A stretch of DNA of 64,000 nucleotides, from the NCBI RefSeq assembly GCF_001039355.2, contig NW_019775774.1:62001-126000 (forward strand). Reading direction: 5' to 3'. Below the pieces are notes generated by a model. That model saw nothing but the letters and a program-made list of their open reading frames with translations, ran no database searches and had not been told where the DNA came from. The translations under genes and the position numbers were made by a program. The DNA is from Lingula anatina (lineage: Eukaryota; Brachiopoda; Lingulata; Lingulida; Lingulidae). Positions 24,017 to 36,036 of this stretch are shown here, piece after piece (the first letter of the stretch is position 1; every line of letters begins with the position of its first letter).

Positions 24017-25638
24017 TTAGTTTTTATTGATTTTCATTAAGCCATAGATACGTTTACAAACACTCAGTGGTAACTCGGCGCGAAATATTGGCAACCCGTT
24101 TGCTTCATAGTATTTCATCAAACGGTGGATGGCAGCATAATGATCCTTCTGTGCTTGCCTGCAGCGTGGGTCCCATGTCCATTCTATACTTGCAAAATTG
24201 AACAAATTTCTGTGAAGGGCATCACTGTCAAAATACTTTCATTCTTTTGGACAAATATGGAAACCTCCCGAGAAACATAAACCCTCCATAATAGCTTGAG
24301 GAGCGTAGGCATACTTGTCGTACGGGGTAAAGAGTAACTCAGAAGACCTAGGAGTGTGATACTTCCAGTGAATTGAGAGTCTGGCCATAGGCTGATGTTC
24401 CTTCTCCGAAAAATTCTCACGATAATATTCTATGGGCACTCGTCCAGGACTCTTGCCCTTCCATTTATCGTTTGGATACATCTGGATGCGGAATTCGTAT
24501 TCATCCCTGTGGAAAGTATATATGTATTGGCACATCATATTGAACTGTGCCACACCAAGGAATGCTTTTGAAATCCTTGCAAATACTTCGCTAAACGACA
24601 TGTTGTGTTTATTTTCTAGAAAATGTCTCAATTCAATAATATGACTTACTTTAATAATCACGGGGAAGTAGGCCATACATCGAAGTACTTCCGGTTCACC
24701 AAACAGAAACTGTGTCTTTTCGGCTGCAGCGGGCCAGTAAATATTATCAAATTTTCCAACAATGGCGAACACAATAGGTTTCCCACCAATGAAAAGATCT
24801 TCAGGGGTAACCATAGTTACGAACAATGTATCCGTGTCAACAAAACCAACATAGTCAGCCCTCGTATAATTATCAGGATAGAACATGGACCACTGCTGGT
24901 GGTTGTGGCCTATGGAATTATATGCATGTGGGTTGGGATCTTCATAATGTACTTCCAGATAAGGGCTGGTGAGCTTTAGTTCACTGCCAAGCTTGTGGTC
25001 CAGAACAGATTCGTTGTCCAGAACGATGACCACCTTGGTGTCCTTCGGCCAGAATAGACGCATGCTTTGCATTAGGATATTTTCATATAACTCCCTCGTT
25101 TTGTGGAACATTCGTATGAATATGACAAAACTCGGTAGATTCCCCCAAGGATTGCCTGTTAATAGATTAGCACTTGAGGCGGTTAGATTAAAACTGTAAT
25201 GGATGTATAGACAATACATAACTAAACACATAAAATTCACGAACCGCACCGATATTTTGTGCACTGTGGTATGAAATGTAAATGAATAAAAGTTTATTGC
25301 AGCCAAAACAACTTCATACATGAACATATATTGTTAATATCATTTCTGTTCATTTTGTCCAAGGTTATAAATAACTAAAACCCAACGCTTTTTTACATTT
25401 TACAGTTATCTAAATTACCTGATATACGGTGACCTTGACCACCTAGCTGTTTTGTTTCGGTAACACTTGTGTTCAGTAAGGTATGAAATATCTCTGGTCT
25501 GTATGAGCCCACAATTCTGTCCTTTTGCAGAAAATCCAAGTAAATTATGATACACGTGAGGATTAATAACACGGAAAAGAAAAACGTAAACAACGCACGC
25601 CGTGTCCAACCCATCACAGCTGTAAATTTTACCTCCAT
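24017..25638 (-). pseudogene. Type II membrane glycosyltransferase-like gene with premature stop (GT2)
   Basis: Two coding exons, 25419-25638 and 24017-25155, joined in phase 1 (donor GTAATT, acceptor AACAG). Exon 1 encodes a short cytoplasmic start and a membrane anchor (FTFFFSVLLILTCIIIYLDF), the layout of Golgi transferases. Exon 2 has VGFVDTDTLF, whose DTD fits the metal/nucleotide-sugar DXD of GT-A enzymes, and HICPKE near the end. The Cys codon after ICPKE is TGA (24,239-24,241), where GT1 has TGC. The product would be 378 aa instead of 452, although the last 73 codons after the TGA remain open. The ATG in MEVKF is intact here, unlike in GT3. It may be a null allele or give a shortened protein. 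I do not recognise the exact family. Confidence 0.82.
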
Positions 25639-25799
25639 CCATATAACGTAATCATCCGAATGGACCTGGCTGATGATACCTGCGGATGTCTGCTGTTTAT
25701 TCACTTTGCCTTTGGCTAAGACATCAGACACAAGGATCGGAAGTATGGAAAAGTCATAATTTTGTATCGTGATGTGAATCATTATGCGAAGCTAACCTA

Positions 25800-26944
25800 C
25801 TTTTTATGCTATAACCCTTTAGACGAGTGTGATAATTACAGGGTAGCTAAACGATTGTAAGCGGAATATAGTGACTGGCCTGATCCTCCAGTCGACTGGG
25901 TTGGCACTCCCCTTTTGAGTACTTATGTAAACCACCGTTCTCCCGTGGGGAACTGTCCTTTTGTAAACTAGTTTTTAGTGTCACCCTGGTCTTATCAGAA
26001 AGTTGCTTGGTCTAAAAAAGCACAGTTTTGGATCTATTTAAGATATTTTAATGTTAACCCGGCGACAAGGTACTTATAAAGGGATAAAAACAGAGGCCTT
26101 CACTCAATTACCAGAATTACCGTATATTATGTATTATATGCTCCACGCACTTGCCCCTCTTCTCTGTAACCCAAGAAATAAATTGAATTCTGGTCATAAA
26201 GTTCCCTTGGCCTGGGCTTAGTCTTTTAATTGTTGAGCAGAGCTCATTTTTAATAGATTCCCTTTTTCACTATTTTTAACGACATATATATTTACAGACG
26301 ATCAACCATATGTCGCTTTGCGCAGCTTCCTGAACGGCTCACGTTTTATTAAACACACTTTCAATTATTTATCCGCAAGGTTTTATTGGGCTAGACTTTC
26401 ATCTTTTTACTGCCAGGTGTATTTATACAATGCATTTCAACAACGTAAGTAGAATATTCTACTTGATGGACTAATGCAGTAACAACGTTATCGATCTGGT
26501 TCAGTTAGGCTGCGTTCACATGAAAAATCTAAATTCTAAAAACCTAAAAATCCATTGGCGGTATCTAGTGATCACGACCCGTGCCCATTGGCGGTATCTA
26601 GTGATCACGATCTGTGCCCTCAATACCCCGCGGCGTAATTAACAAGCAGAGCGAGCGAGTTACTTCCAAAGCTGTAATTAAATCTCGGTTGCGCTCGGAG
26701 GAAATCCTGATACCTGGACGTATGCGCAAAGAGAAAGAAAATGACGGTCGCGGTTGCTTTGAAAAATGTGTTTGTAGATTTTGTGCAACAACAAGACGAA
26801 GAAGATGAAGTCCATATACACACGACAGATATGAGTGAAAACTGACGAAATCCACAGTTTAGAGATACAACTGCGCATGCGTCCAGGCGTATGTTACCTA
26901 TACATATTGACATTATTAGTTTAAATTATCAGAGCTACTTAAAA
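25800..26944. other. GT2 upstream region with possible transposon end
   Basis: A 33-bp direct repeat (CATTGGCGGTATCTAGTGAT, about 26,552-26,617) follows TTAGGCTGCGTTCACATG (26,506-26,523), which resembles the start of PIF/Harbinger-type elements with a TTA target. A 34-codon frame at 26,741-26,845 (MTVAVALKNVFVDFVQQQDE) is the only coding-like stretch. No matching right end was found. Confidence 0.35.
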
Positions 26945-27714
26945 TAATGAAAAAAAAATAATGCGTAGAAATATTAATTAATATTTTAACGAGCTTATTT
27001 ACGGACAACATCTGGACAGGTAAACTGTTTTAAAATCCATTACCTTGTGGTTACTCCATTCACGCTTACATCCATTGCTTTCTAAGATGTGGCACCAATG
27101 GAAATCATTTGATAGGCTACAACAGGGCTGACGGCAATACGCAACATCATCCTAGACATATGTAACAAATACATCCAGCAGGAGATGAGAATAACTCTTT
27201 TGGCGTTAGATTTAATCTATATACGTAGAAAGTAGTGCCAAAGTAACTCGCAAAAAATGGTTAAGATCTTTTTCATGCAAAAGTAAGAAATTCTATTTGG
27301 AGAAAATAACAGTGGAAATAGTTCTGAATTTTTATTTATCATTTTCACGTGTTGCTTCTACTTAATATTAATCAATGCACATGTGTCACATGACTTCACG
27401 AGCTTCAGATAAGACTCATTTCTGTTTATGTTGATGCAGGTGACGTATTCAAGAAGAATAATAGTTTGTTTGACAAATCTAGCTGCCATAAATAATGCAA
27501 ACCGATGCCTATTTACGATAAGGCAATTGAACTAGAGGGAAACGAAACAGAAATATTGCGGAAAATGTGCGCGATTTTTCTGTTTTTTAGATTGCGGTAT
27601 CATATGTTAACTCTAACCCCAATTAGGCTACGGTCTAGAAGACTTAAGATCAACATACATATATGTATGCGAAACAGGTTAAAAACAAATTGCCAAGTGC
27701 AGCAAATGGGCATA

Positions 27715-29349
27715 TCAGTTTTTATTGATTTTTATTAAGCCAAAGAGATTCTTACAAACACTCAGTGGTGATTTGGCGCCAAATATGGGCATTCTGTTTG
27801 TTCTGTAGTATTTCACCAAACGGCGGGCGGCGACATAATGTTCCTCTTGTGCTCGCCTGCAACGTGGGTCCCACGTCCAATCTTCAATTTCAAAATTGAA
27901 CAAATTTCTCTGAATGGCACTGCTGTTAAAATGCGTGCACTGGTCAGGACAAATATTGAAACCTCCCGAGAAGCAGATGCCCTCCATCATAGCTTGAGTA
28001 GCGTATGAATCCTTGTCGTATGGGTTGAACAGTAGTTCAGAAGTCCTTGGTCTGTGCCACTTCCAGTGAATCGAGGTTCTGGCTACAGGCTGATGTTCTT
28101 TCTCCGAAAAATTCTCACGATAATATTCTATGGGCACTCGTCCAGGGCTCTTACCCTTCCATTTATCGTTTGGATACATCTGGATGCGGAATTCGTATTT
28201 ATCTCTGTGGAAAGTATATATGTATTGACACATCATATTGAACTGTGTCACACCCAAGTATGATGTGGAAATATTTGCAAATACTTCGCTAAACGACTTG
28301 TTGTGTTTATTTTCTAGAAAATGTCTCAATTCAATAATATGGCTCACTTTGATAATCACAGGGAAGTAGGCCATACATCGAAGTACTTCCGGTTCACCAA
28401 AAAGGAAACGCGTCTTTTCGGCTGCAGCGGACCAATATTTTTTATCAAATTTACCAACAATGGCAAAAACAATAGGTTTTCCACCAATGAAAAGATCTTC
28501 TGGCGTAACCATGGTTACAAACAATGTATCCGTGTCAACAAAACCAACATAGTCTGCCTTCGTATAGTTATCAGGATAGAACATCGACCACTGCTGGCGG
28601 TTGTGGCCTATGGAGTTATATGCATGTGGGTTGGGATCTTCATAATGTACTTCTTGATTAGGACTTGTGAGCCTTAATTCACGGCCAAGCTTGTGATCCA
28701 GATCAGATTCTTTGTCCAGAACGATGACCACTTTGGTGTCATTCGGCCAGAATAGACGCATGCTTTGCATTAAGATATTGTCATATAACTTCCTCGTTTT
28801 GTGGTACATTCGCACGAATATGACAAAACTTGGTAAAGTCTCCCAAGGGTTGCCTGTAAATACAGTAAAATTTGAGGCCAGTAGATTTAGGTTCCAATGG
28901 ATCTATAGATCAATAATATGAATAAAACTAAGTACATAAAATTGCTTCATGAACGATACAGTGTACCAATCTTTAGTGTACTATGGTATGACAAGTATGA
29001 ATGTCCATACATAACACAAATTTAAATGGATAAAACAGATTGATGAATGCCATTAAATAGAGAATACACATTTTAAACAAAAAATGCCACCTTGGTTGTT
29101 AAACGCAACGCAAAACACTTTACGGGTACCTAAATTATCTATCTCTTTTGATGCATGGTAGCCCTGGCCGTCCGGTTGTTTCGTGACTGGAAGATGCTCT
29201 GTAACGTCCGGGATCCTCGAGCTCTGAAATGCCTCCGGCGAAATCCTAGTTCTACCCTTCTTCAGAATCATCGAGTAAATTAGGAAATACGTGATGACTG
29301 ATAACGCGGTACATAAAAGCGTTAACAGCGTTTGCTTCGTCCAATGCAT
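27715..29349 (-). CDS. Type II membrane glycosyltransferase-like protein (GT3, intact)
   Basis: Predicted Golgi-type transferase of 452 aa. Exons: 29130-29349 and 27715-28853, phase 1, donor GTACCC, acceptor TTTACAG. Start chosen at MHWTKQTL because the upstream ATG used by GT2 is TTG here. Residues ~7-29 form the membrane anchor (LLTLLCTALSVITYFLIYSM), followed by a stem of about 45 residues. The catalytic-like part follows: KVVIVLDKES, then WSMFYPDNYTKADYVGFVDT with D180-T-D182 as DXD, and a cysteine-containing C-terminus (GICFSGGFNICPDQCTHF). No stop or frameshift. The sugar donor and acceptor cannot be told from sequence. Neighbouring fucose-binding lectins and sulfotransferases suggest glycan work, but that is inference. 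Confidence 0.82.
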
Positions 29350-29374
29350 TGCAATTGAAAATTTTACTTCCAAC

Positions 29375-30970
29375 GCGATACCCAGTGTGGTTCAGGCTCG
29401 GTCTTAGATGATAGCAGTTGCGTTCTTGTGACAGCGTGGATTAGATTTCGTTGGCTAAGAAATAAATTCTTATTCATGTCCATTGGTGACCACAGACTGG
29501 ACCTATTATAAGCATAATGTCGTGTCGCGCTGCAAATATAATGTAGTGCTAAACTATTTTATGCTTTGGCATGCGAACGTATTATGCAAACGATTTGCTT
29601 AATGATGTTACTGTCTGAATCTGTGTACCTGCTTACATTTTAGGAAATATTTTAGGACATACCAATTTGACAATTCACTGGGTAATTAAGGTGAAAACAG
29701 CGTTTTTCTCACGTTTTTATTATCAATTTTTCTCTCGCTTTTTTTCTGATAGTGAACATCATTTATCATCATTAATTCGCGATAAAGGCACGAGCACCCA
29801 TGTGTAAATAATGCTTTTAGAATTTATTCCTTTTTAACTCGTAATCGCCATTTTTCTACCAATGCTTAGCTGATCAATGTTAAATGAGACTAGAGTTTCA
29901 TAATTTTTTTAAAAGTATATATTTATTTTTCATTGATACTCATTTCCCGGTTTATTCACTAAAAACAATTTTTTGAAAGCGGGAGACAGGCAATTGCCTC
30001 TGAATTAGGGGGTTTGGCGGGATAGTAACTGTGCTTGGGCTGAATTTCATTATACTGCGAAGAATAGTATTTATATTCATAAATCAATTTAATTTATTTT
30101 AACACAAACTGCCACTGGTTATTATTCACGCATTAGTTTGAAGTTAATGATTTTTTTTACATATTAACAATACACACCATTCTTATAAAAATTAAATCAA
30201 TTCTTTTTGGGTCTCCCTAAAAAAAGATTTTTTTAACTCTAAAATTGTGGTCTCTATTGCAGGACAGAAATTCATCACGTTCGGTCGCACATGCAAACGC
30301 ATTGACTCTCAAACTAGCAGAGCAATAGACTCGCGAATTTATTCGCAAGTAACAAATAGCCCTGCGGTAAGTACTGGCTTGGGTTTTGGGTCAGTGCGTA
30401 AATGGAACAAATCCCATGCACCGGCTCATTAATGTCATGAAACTGTGGGGCCGCTGTAAAAAAAGGTCAGATGTAGCTTCATCTACATGTAAGTGGGCCA
30501 AAGGGTTAAAAAATGGGACAAAGCTAACTACTGATAAATGGGGACGGTACCCCTGTGTCGGCGCGTGTATCACAGAGGACTCTCTCGCACGAGACACTGA
30601 CATTTTATTAAACTCTAGGAACCAGTGCCCCCTGTACATGACATGTACTGACACATATAGGCATAAAGAAAGCATACTATCCCGGTAGTAGACCAATATG
30701 CAACCAAAGCAATGCGTAAGATACTTGCATAAGGCTTTATAGTCGAGATCTCTACTTACAGCTAAATACGTGATAAAGTGACCCACATAGGTACGACTGA
30801 TTTAGATCTAGTGCATATGCACATGTATAACCACAAGGTCACTCTCTCTCTCTATATATATATGTTTTCGATTATACACGAATGGACTTTGCCTCCCATT
30901 TCTCATTTCCTATTTCTTGACTCGAAGACCTACGCACGCTTTAACACGGTCTTATCGTTAACGTAAACAA
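29375..30970. other. Intergenic between glycosyltransferase and sulfotransferase clusters
   Basis: No gene seen. AT-rich with a short TC/TA microsatellite at 30,841-30,862. From about 30,680 it begins to match 35,690 onward. Confidence 0.5.
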
Positions 30971-31440
30971 GCCACGATATGCAGGCAGTAGTATATTAAG
31001 CACACAAAAGATTGTGAAATAACAGAGCAGAGCTAAGCGGGGCCCTGATAATACACCTCAAGTCAGCAGGTCACAAGGTAAGAAGTACTTATACCCGTAC
31101 ATGTATCTGTCACTAGACCTACCGTACACCATGACAGATATTTATTTGTTAAACTATAGGCACATCCATTCCGGAGAGCAATACGATTTCTGTCCATTTA
31201 AACATTACTGCATGCATGCGTATGCGTCATATATATCTACCTGGTAGTGTTCTGAAGCATATATGTATCAGTTTACATTCCCCCAAAGGCCTATTACCAT
31301 TGTAATGGCGATTTAATAGTTTATACACGTTGCCTCTAAGACAATTATTTGTCCGAATGGAGAATGCAGTATCTGAGAAGGGTGTAGGAGCTAGGGTAGG
31401 GTGGGGTGGGGGTGGGGGTGCGAGGGATATAGGCCCTCCC
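30680..31440 (+). repeat. Diverged segmental duplicate of 35,690-36,990
   Basis: Blocks match in order: the TATA/first-exon block (30,990-31,085 vs 35,950-36,045) and the block ending GAATGCAGTATCTGAG (near 31,375 vs 36,953). The second copy is longer because of an insertion around 36,240-36,820. This carries the presumed sulfotransferase promoter with it. Confidence 0.7.
30992..31077 (+). promoter_or_regulatory. Presumed promoter and noncoding first exon of ST1
   Basis: TATATTAA (30,992-30,999), then an exon-like stretch ending CAAG|GTAAGA at 31,077. ST1's coding exon starts at a TTTTTCAG acceptor (32,588-32,589), so a noncoding first exon is required. The same arrangement occurs before ST2, which supports it. 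Confidence 0.45.
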
Positions 31441-31500
31441 CCCCCCCCCCCCCCCCCCCCACCAACACCACCAGGGTCCCAGCTGGGGGGGGGGGTAGTG
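31390..31500. other. G-run/C-run low-complexity tract
   Basis: GGGGTGGGGG followed by a run of C and another of G. Probably a real poly-purine/poly-pyrimidine tract or low-quality reads. Gly- and Pro-rich frames over it are artefacts. Confidence 0.7.
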
Positions 31501-31650
31501 ATCACAGTTGACTGGAAATTTAATTCACAATTCAAAGTAAATGAAACTTTATTCTCATCTCAATGAAAATACAGGATTTACGAGTTGATAAACACGAATT
31601 AACGAGTATAAGGCCCTATGATTTCATTTCACGAAGGACGATGAATAAAG

Positions 31651-32122
31651 GCCGGTGTCACAGGAATGGTAGTCGATCCGCTAGAAACTGTAGTCCGTTT
31701 CCCATATTACTATGTACAGGTGAAATACCCCGCAAGAAAACGCAGTAGATACTCCAGCGCAGTAGACTACTGCAATCATACTGCAAACATGCTTCAAATC
31801 TGCTTCGAGTAGGGAGCTAATTAGCATATTTGAAACATGCTTCTATCATGCTGCTAATCTACTGCATTAATGCTCCTCCTCTGTACAACCCTATGTAAAT
31901 TTTGAAGTAGAATTGCAGTAGGCTATGCTGCATTTCTACTGCAAATATGCTCCACACCACTACTGCGTTAATGCTTCTTTGCTACTTCGATACTACTGCA
32001 TTTTCGTGCGGGACGTCTTAGATACATGTACTAACCCCAATACTCCGACTAACCTTCACCTGTACTAATCATATGTGACCCTGGACTTCCATTCCTGTGA
32101 CTACCATTCCGGTTACACCGGC
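31651..32122. mobile_element. MITE (family M1) carrying a nested second MITE
   Basis: Ends GCCGGTGTCACAGGAATGG and its near inverse complement (CCGGTTACACCGGC end). Relatives without the insert lie at 48,075-48,235 and 48,501-48,670. The nested element, about 31,728-32,012, has ends CCCGCAAGAAAACGCAGTAG / CTACTGCATTTTCGTGCGGG and many GCAGTAG/CTACTGC words. Confidence 0.75.
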
Positions 32123-32595
32123 ATTAACGAGTGATGCAAACTACGCGTTAATATGAGCTAGCGTTTCACGCATCGTGGGAAGAGTGGCTTTTACGGCTAA
32201 CAAAAATTCGCCGCGGGGCCCTCCACTTTCAGTTGAGTCTCCCTCCACATATTAACACATTTCAATTCTGTCCCCAACGTGCCTTGGTCTTATGCAGAAT
32301 ATGCTGACAATTAATTGGAAGTTGATTTATCCGCATATATGCTAATGCCATTGCACATTTACACAGAATGTCGTGCAGTTAGTATTCATATTCATTTTTC
32401 TATATGTTAAGGCTAAATGTTACATGGGATATTGCCCTTCATTTAATAATAGTTGACAGATAATATGCCTGAAGTTGAGCAATCACCGCCTTGATTATTA
32501 GTTAATTAAGCAATTAACTAACTTGTAATAGTTTGATAAATCACATTTTATTTTCACCAGGTGCTATGATCTGTTGTTTGATTTTTCAGAGGAAA

Positions 32596-33909
32596 ATGAA
32601 GCTTTTCATCTGGGTTGTGTTCTGCATATGTCGATTCATTTTCGGCATCGCCCAACGATTGTGGTGGAGAATCACCGGCACCGCTACCACACTTCGTCAA
32701 ATACAAGCTGGCCAGTTGTACGAAAAATCGGCCCATGTCAGGAATATAGTCTGGAAGTGTAAATGGGATGATTTGTCTCCGTCCGAACCTTCCAAATTTA
32801 TCACCACGCACAGCCATTTTGACCACCCACGATGTATATTAGGAGACGATGTGACCTTGATGTTTTTAGATGAAAACGAAGCTTACTTTGCTCAGACGCC
32901 CTTATCGGTAAACATATTCAGTTCTGACCTGAGCCCTTTCTTATACACGGCGTTATTCAACCATGTGTATCGATTGATAGTAATGCCAATTTCATCATTT
33001 CACAGAATTGCAGATGAAATCGGTGATCCTAAAACTAAAGTGCTTCTGCTGTCAAACACCGGGCGTTGTGGATCAACGGCAGTCACACAAGTCTTGGAAT
33101 CGGTCCCAAGGGTTGTGTCCATGAGCGAGCCCGACGGTTTCACAAATATTATTATGTTAAGGAAAAAATTATCGAATGAAGATTTGGAAAAGTTTATACA
33201 GAGCATGATCAGAATCACCTGTAAGCCGCTGAAATCAAACCCGCAGTTAATCTGCATTAAGACAAAGTCCATGGATTTCAACCACGCAGACATAGACGCC
33301 CGTTTGTTTCCCGACATGAAACATCTGTTTCTCTACCGAAATGGCAAAGAAACCATACAGTCGTTTTATCACGCCTTTGGGTTTTTGCCCATAGCCAAAC
33401 TTTTCCATGGGATGCAGACTAGTCGCCTTGCCCATCGCCTCTTTCCGAATCAAGCTAAATTCTTTTGGAGCATGCTTATGGTTCCTGATCTTCCATGGCT
33501 TCAAGATCCAGAACTAATGATTAAAACTACCATGGTTGGCATGATGGCGTGCCATTGGGCAGTACAGTGTCATACTTATATCCGCTTTAAGGAAGCAGGT
33601 ATGGATATCAAGGCTTTTAAGTATGAGGATATTCTTGAGAACCCACAACATGCCTGTGAGAGGTTGCTGGAATACTGTGGCTTACCCCTGGAATACACTG
33701 AGATTGCCTGCAATGCTCTGAAACACGATTCCCAGCGAGGCATGCTTCGATCAAGGAAAGACACGAAAGATAAAGACAGCAAATACCTTATCAAGTGGAA
33801 CAATCCTGATGTGTTAGCAGAGGTTAATTTCTTTTGTGATCAGGTAGGAATTACACGTATAGGAGAACCTACTCTTTTGCCAGATACCATTTCTTCGCTG
33901 TCTTCTTAA
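32596..33909 (+). CDS. Membrane-anchored sulfotransferase-like protein (ST1)
   Basis: 437 aa in a single coding exon. The ATG is six bases after a TTTTTCAG acceptor, the same place as in all five copies; an upstream in-frame ATG at 32,533 lies in the presumed intron and was not used. Residues 2-20 (KLFIWVVFCICRFIFGIAQ) form a likely type II anchor. A conserved domain of unknown role follows, with WKCKWD and THSHFDHPRC. The P-loop-like LLLSNTGRCGSTAVTQ (residues 151-165) fits the 5'-phosphosulfate-binding loop, and FLYRNGKETIQSFYHA (245-260, Arg248 and Ser256) fits the 3'-phosphate-binding site of PAPS sulfotransferases. It ends LLPDTISSLSS. Expected role: sulfation of glycans in the Golgi; the acceptor is unknown. 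Poly(A) signal at 34,481. Confidence 0.85.
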   Translation: MKLFIWVVFCICRFIFGIAQRLWWRITGTATTLRQIQAGQLYEKSAHVRNIVWKCKWDDLSPSEPSKFITTHSHFDHPRCILGDDVTLMFLDENEAYFAQTPLSVNIFSSDLSPFLYTALFNHVYRLIVMPISSFHRIADEIGDPKTKVLLLSNTGRCGSTAVTQVLESVPRVVSMSEPDGFTNIIMLRKKLSNEDLEKFIQSMIRITCKPLKSNPQLICIKTKSMDFNHADIDARLFPDMKHLFLYRNGKETIQSFYHAFGFLPIAKLFHGMQTSRLAHRLFPNQAKFFWSMLMVPDLPWLQDPELMIKTTMVGMMACHWAVQCHTYIRFKEAGMDIKAFKYEDILENPQHACERLLEYCGLPLEYTEIACNALKHDSQRGMLRSRKDTKDKDSKYLIKWNNPDVLAEVNFFCDQVGITRIGEPTLLPDTISSLSS

Positions 33910-35186
33910 GAATCCTGCGATCGCACATGTCCAATCAACATCAGGAGGATTTTGTTATTTTTTATTCGGGAAAATTATATACTTTTACACTGACATGTGC
34001 ACTTGGGGCTGCAACAGACTTATATGATTCCTTACATTTCTTGTTATAATAAGGGACAAAGCCTATGGATTTCAGAGCATTCTAGCCCAAACTGACGAGC
34101 ACCATTTTCTGCAAGTAAGCACCTTATAGATATGTTCCATCCGGATATAGCCCTACCTTTTATGTTAGCCTGCATTTTTTGATTATATGAGTCAGATAAT
34201 GCAGGGGATAACAATTGCATTTGTAAGATTCTAGAACCTTGAGGAATGATGTTTATGTGGGCACATCCCGAGGGGTTAAAATAATGGTTGTCTTATGTGT
34301 TGTGCAATTATCAGATTTACATGTATATAAGTACCGGTAAGAACTGTACCAGAATTGGAAATGGAATTGGGCTATGCGGTACTCACTTTAATGACTGGTG
34401 ATGGAGCAAAGACTTTTTATGTGATATATTATTGTATTGTCTGTACACAGGTAGAGGCATATCGACTCCTTGCAAATATAAATAAAATGAGTTTTATGTT
34501 AGAAGATGAATTGGTTTTGGTTGTTGACAGTTGACTATAAATAATTTATATACTTTTAAGCATTAGCTAATTAGAATATAACAACTGCCGTACACAGAAA
34601 TCCAAGCAGTGGCTTAAATCACGGTCAAGTGAAATTATGATCAGAGTCAACGAACTGGAGGTGTCAACATACATATAGTTCCTGGAAACTTTATATATTA
34701 ATGGGTTTATCTAAAATGATACAAACTAAAGTGCACTTACCTGTGTAACAGGAGAAAAACGTATACCCTACCGCTAAATCAATAACATAAAAATGTCCAA
34801 GGAAAACATACATAAAACAATTTTAATGCTAACTATTTATGATGCCTACTAAACCTAAGGATGTGCAATGTCCGCAGAGAATAAGAAAATCCTTTCTAAA
34901 CTAATGCAATCTAATTCTGACTTAACACCTCTAGTCCAACAACATAGGGTCATGCCCGATAATAAAAACGATGATTCAAATTAACGACGCCCATTCAGAA
35001 ATAACCATTCACAAACGTAAAAATGTCACTGCATGACTCCTTCTTAGTGGCGGTTGATTAACACCAGGGCCGCTCCCGGGTCCTTGGCGCTCTCCTCAGG
35101 ATTCGTAGCTCACAGCGGGCAATGGCACCGTCAGAGGATTGGCCAAACAGCACGAAAAGCTCTTTATATTCGCACGTTCCTGCACA
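33910..35186. other. ST1 3'UTR and intergenic sequence
   Basis: AATAAA at 34,481-34,486 gives a 3'UTR of about 590 nt. Nothing gene-like after it. Confidence 0.6.
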
Positions 35187-35484
35187 CACTCGTTGGCAAT
35201 ACTCTTCCCTGACAATTTTGTTTAATGTTTAACTTCAAAACTTAATGATTAAAAAGCAAATACGATGTATATTAATAGAAGAAAACGCGCGTTCGAAAAA
35301 CGATTTCATGTCATCGACGTTTAACCGCCGTTGGCAATACCACTCGTTGGCAATACTCTTCCCTGACAATTTTGTTTAATGTTTAACTTCAAATCTTAAT
35401 GATTAAAAAGCAAATACGATGTATATTAATAGAAGAAAACGCGCGTTCGAAAGACGATTTCATGTCATCGACGTTTAACCGCCG
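35187..35484. repeat. 154-bp tandem duplication
   Basis: CACTCGTTGGCAATACTC through ACGTTTAACCGCCG occurs twice, offset by exactly 154 bp, with very few differences. Function unknown; a recent local duplication. Confidence 0.9.
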
Positions 35485-35954
35485 ATTCAGGATCGCAGTG
35501 TGCTTTCCCAACTCTGTGAAACGAACTGTGCGTTTTCCTCATAATCATTGTATGTATGTGTTTAATATTATATTTCCAATTTACGAACATAAAGCAAAAT
35601 ACGATCCATATTCTCAACGGAAAAAAGGCCTCACAAGATCGGCGCTATGATGAGATTTTGATGCTCATGTCCCAGTGTTGTTACCTATTAAATTGGACGT
35701 GCAGACATGCGTATGAAGGCGTACAAAGTAGATCAATATACAACCAATGCAACACATAAGATGCTTGCATTTACTGGTCCTCCTGATGTAGACCTAGTGC
35801 ACACACACTAGTATAACCTAAAAGTTGCTCTTTATTTTTGATTATGTATGAACGAGCTTTTTCTATCACTAACTCACATACGCACGCTTTATCACGTACG
35901 GTCTTACCATTAACGTTTAGTCTACGTTAACACGTTATGGTATGCAGGCATTGG

Positions 35955-36036
35955 TATATTAAGCACACAAAATGGTAAAATAAAAGAGCAAAGCTAAGCG
36001 GGAAAACGAATACACCTCAATCAAGCAGGTTGCAAG
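35955..36036 (+). promoter_or_regulatory. Presumed promoter and noncoding first exon of ST2
   Basis: TATATTAA (35,955-35,962) and an exon-like stretch ending GCAAG|GTAAGT at 36,036, homologous to the ST1 upstream exon. It would splice to the ST2 acceptor at 40,971-40,972 across a 4.9-kb intron containing the assembly gap. Confidence 0.42.

Noticed and set aside
24432-25199. Several plus-strand frames over GT2 (and 28,047-28,921 over GT3)
   Set aside because: They are shadows of the glycosyltransferase coding exons, which have the anchor, DXD and splice structure.
31227-31566. Glycine-rich and proline-rich frames on both strands
   Set aside because: They arise from the G/C homopolymer tract.
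32533-32595. Upstream in-frame ATG of ST1 adding 21 residues
   Set aside because: The extension crosses a clear splice acceptor and is not shared with the other four copies.
32802-32835. HSHFDH in ST1/ST2 looks like the HxHxDH metal site of metallo-beta-lactamase enzymes
   Set aside because: ST3 has HSYFDH and ST4/ST5 have HSHFAH, so the metal ligands are not conserved, and no other lactamase-fold motif is present. The conserved part is HPRC.
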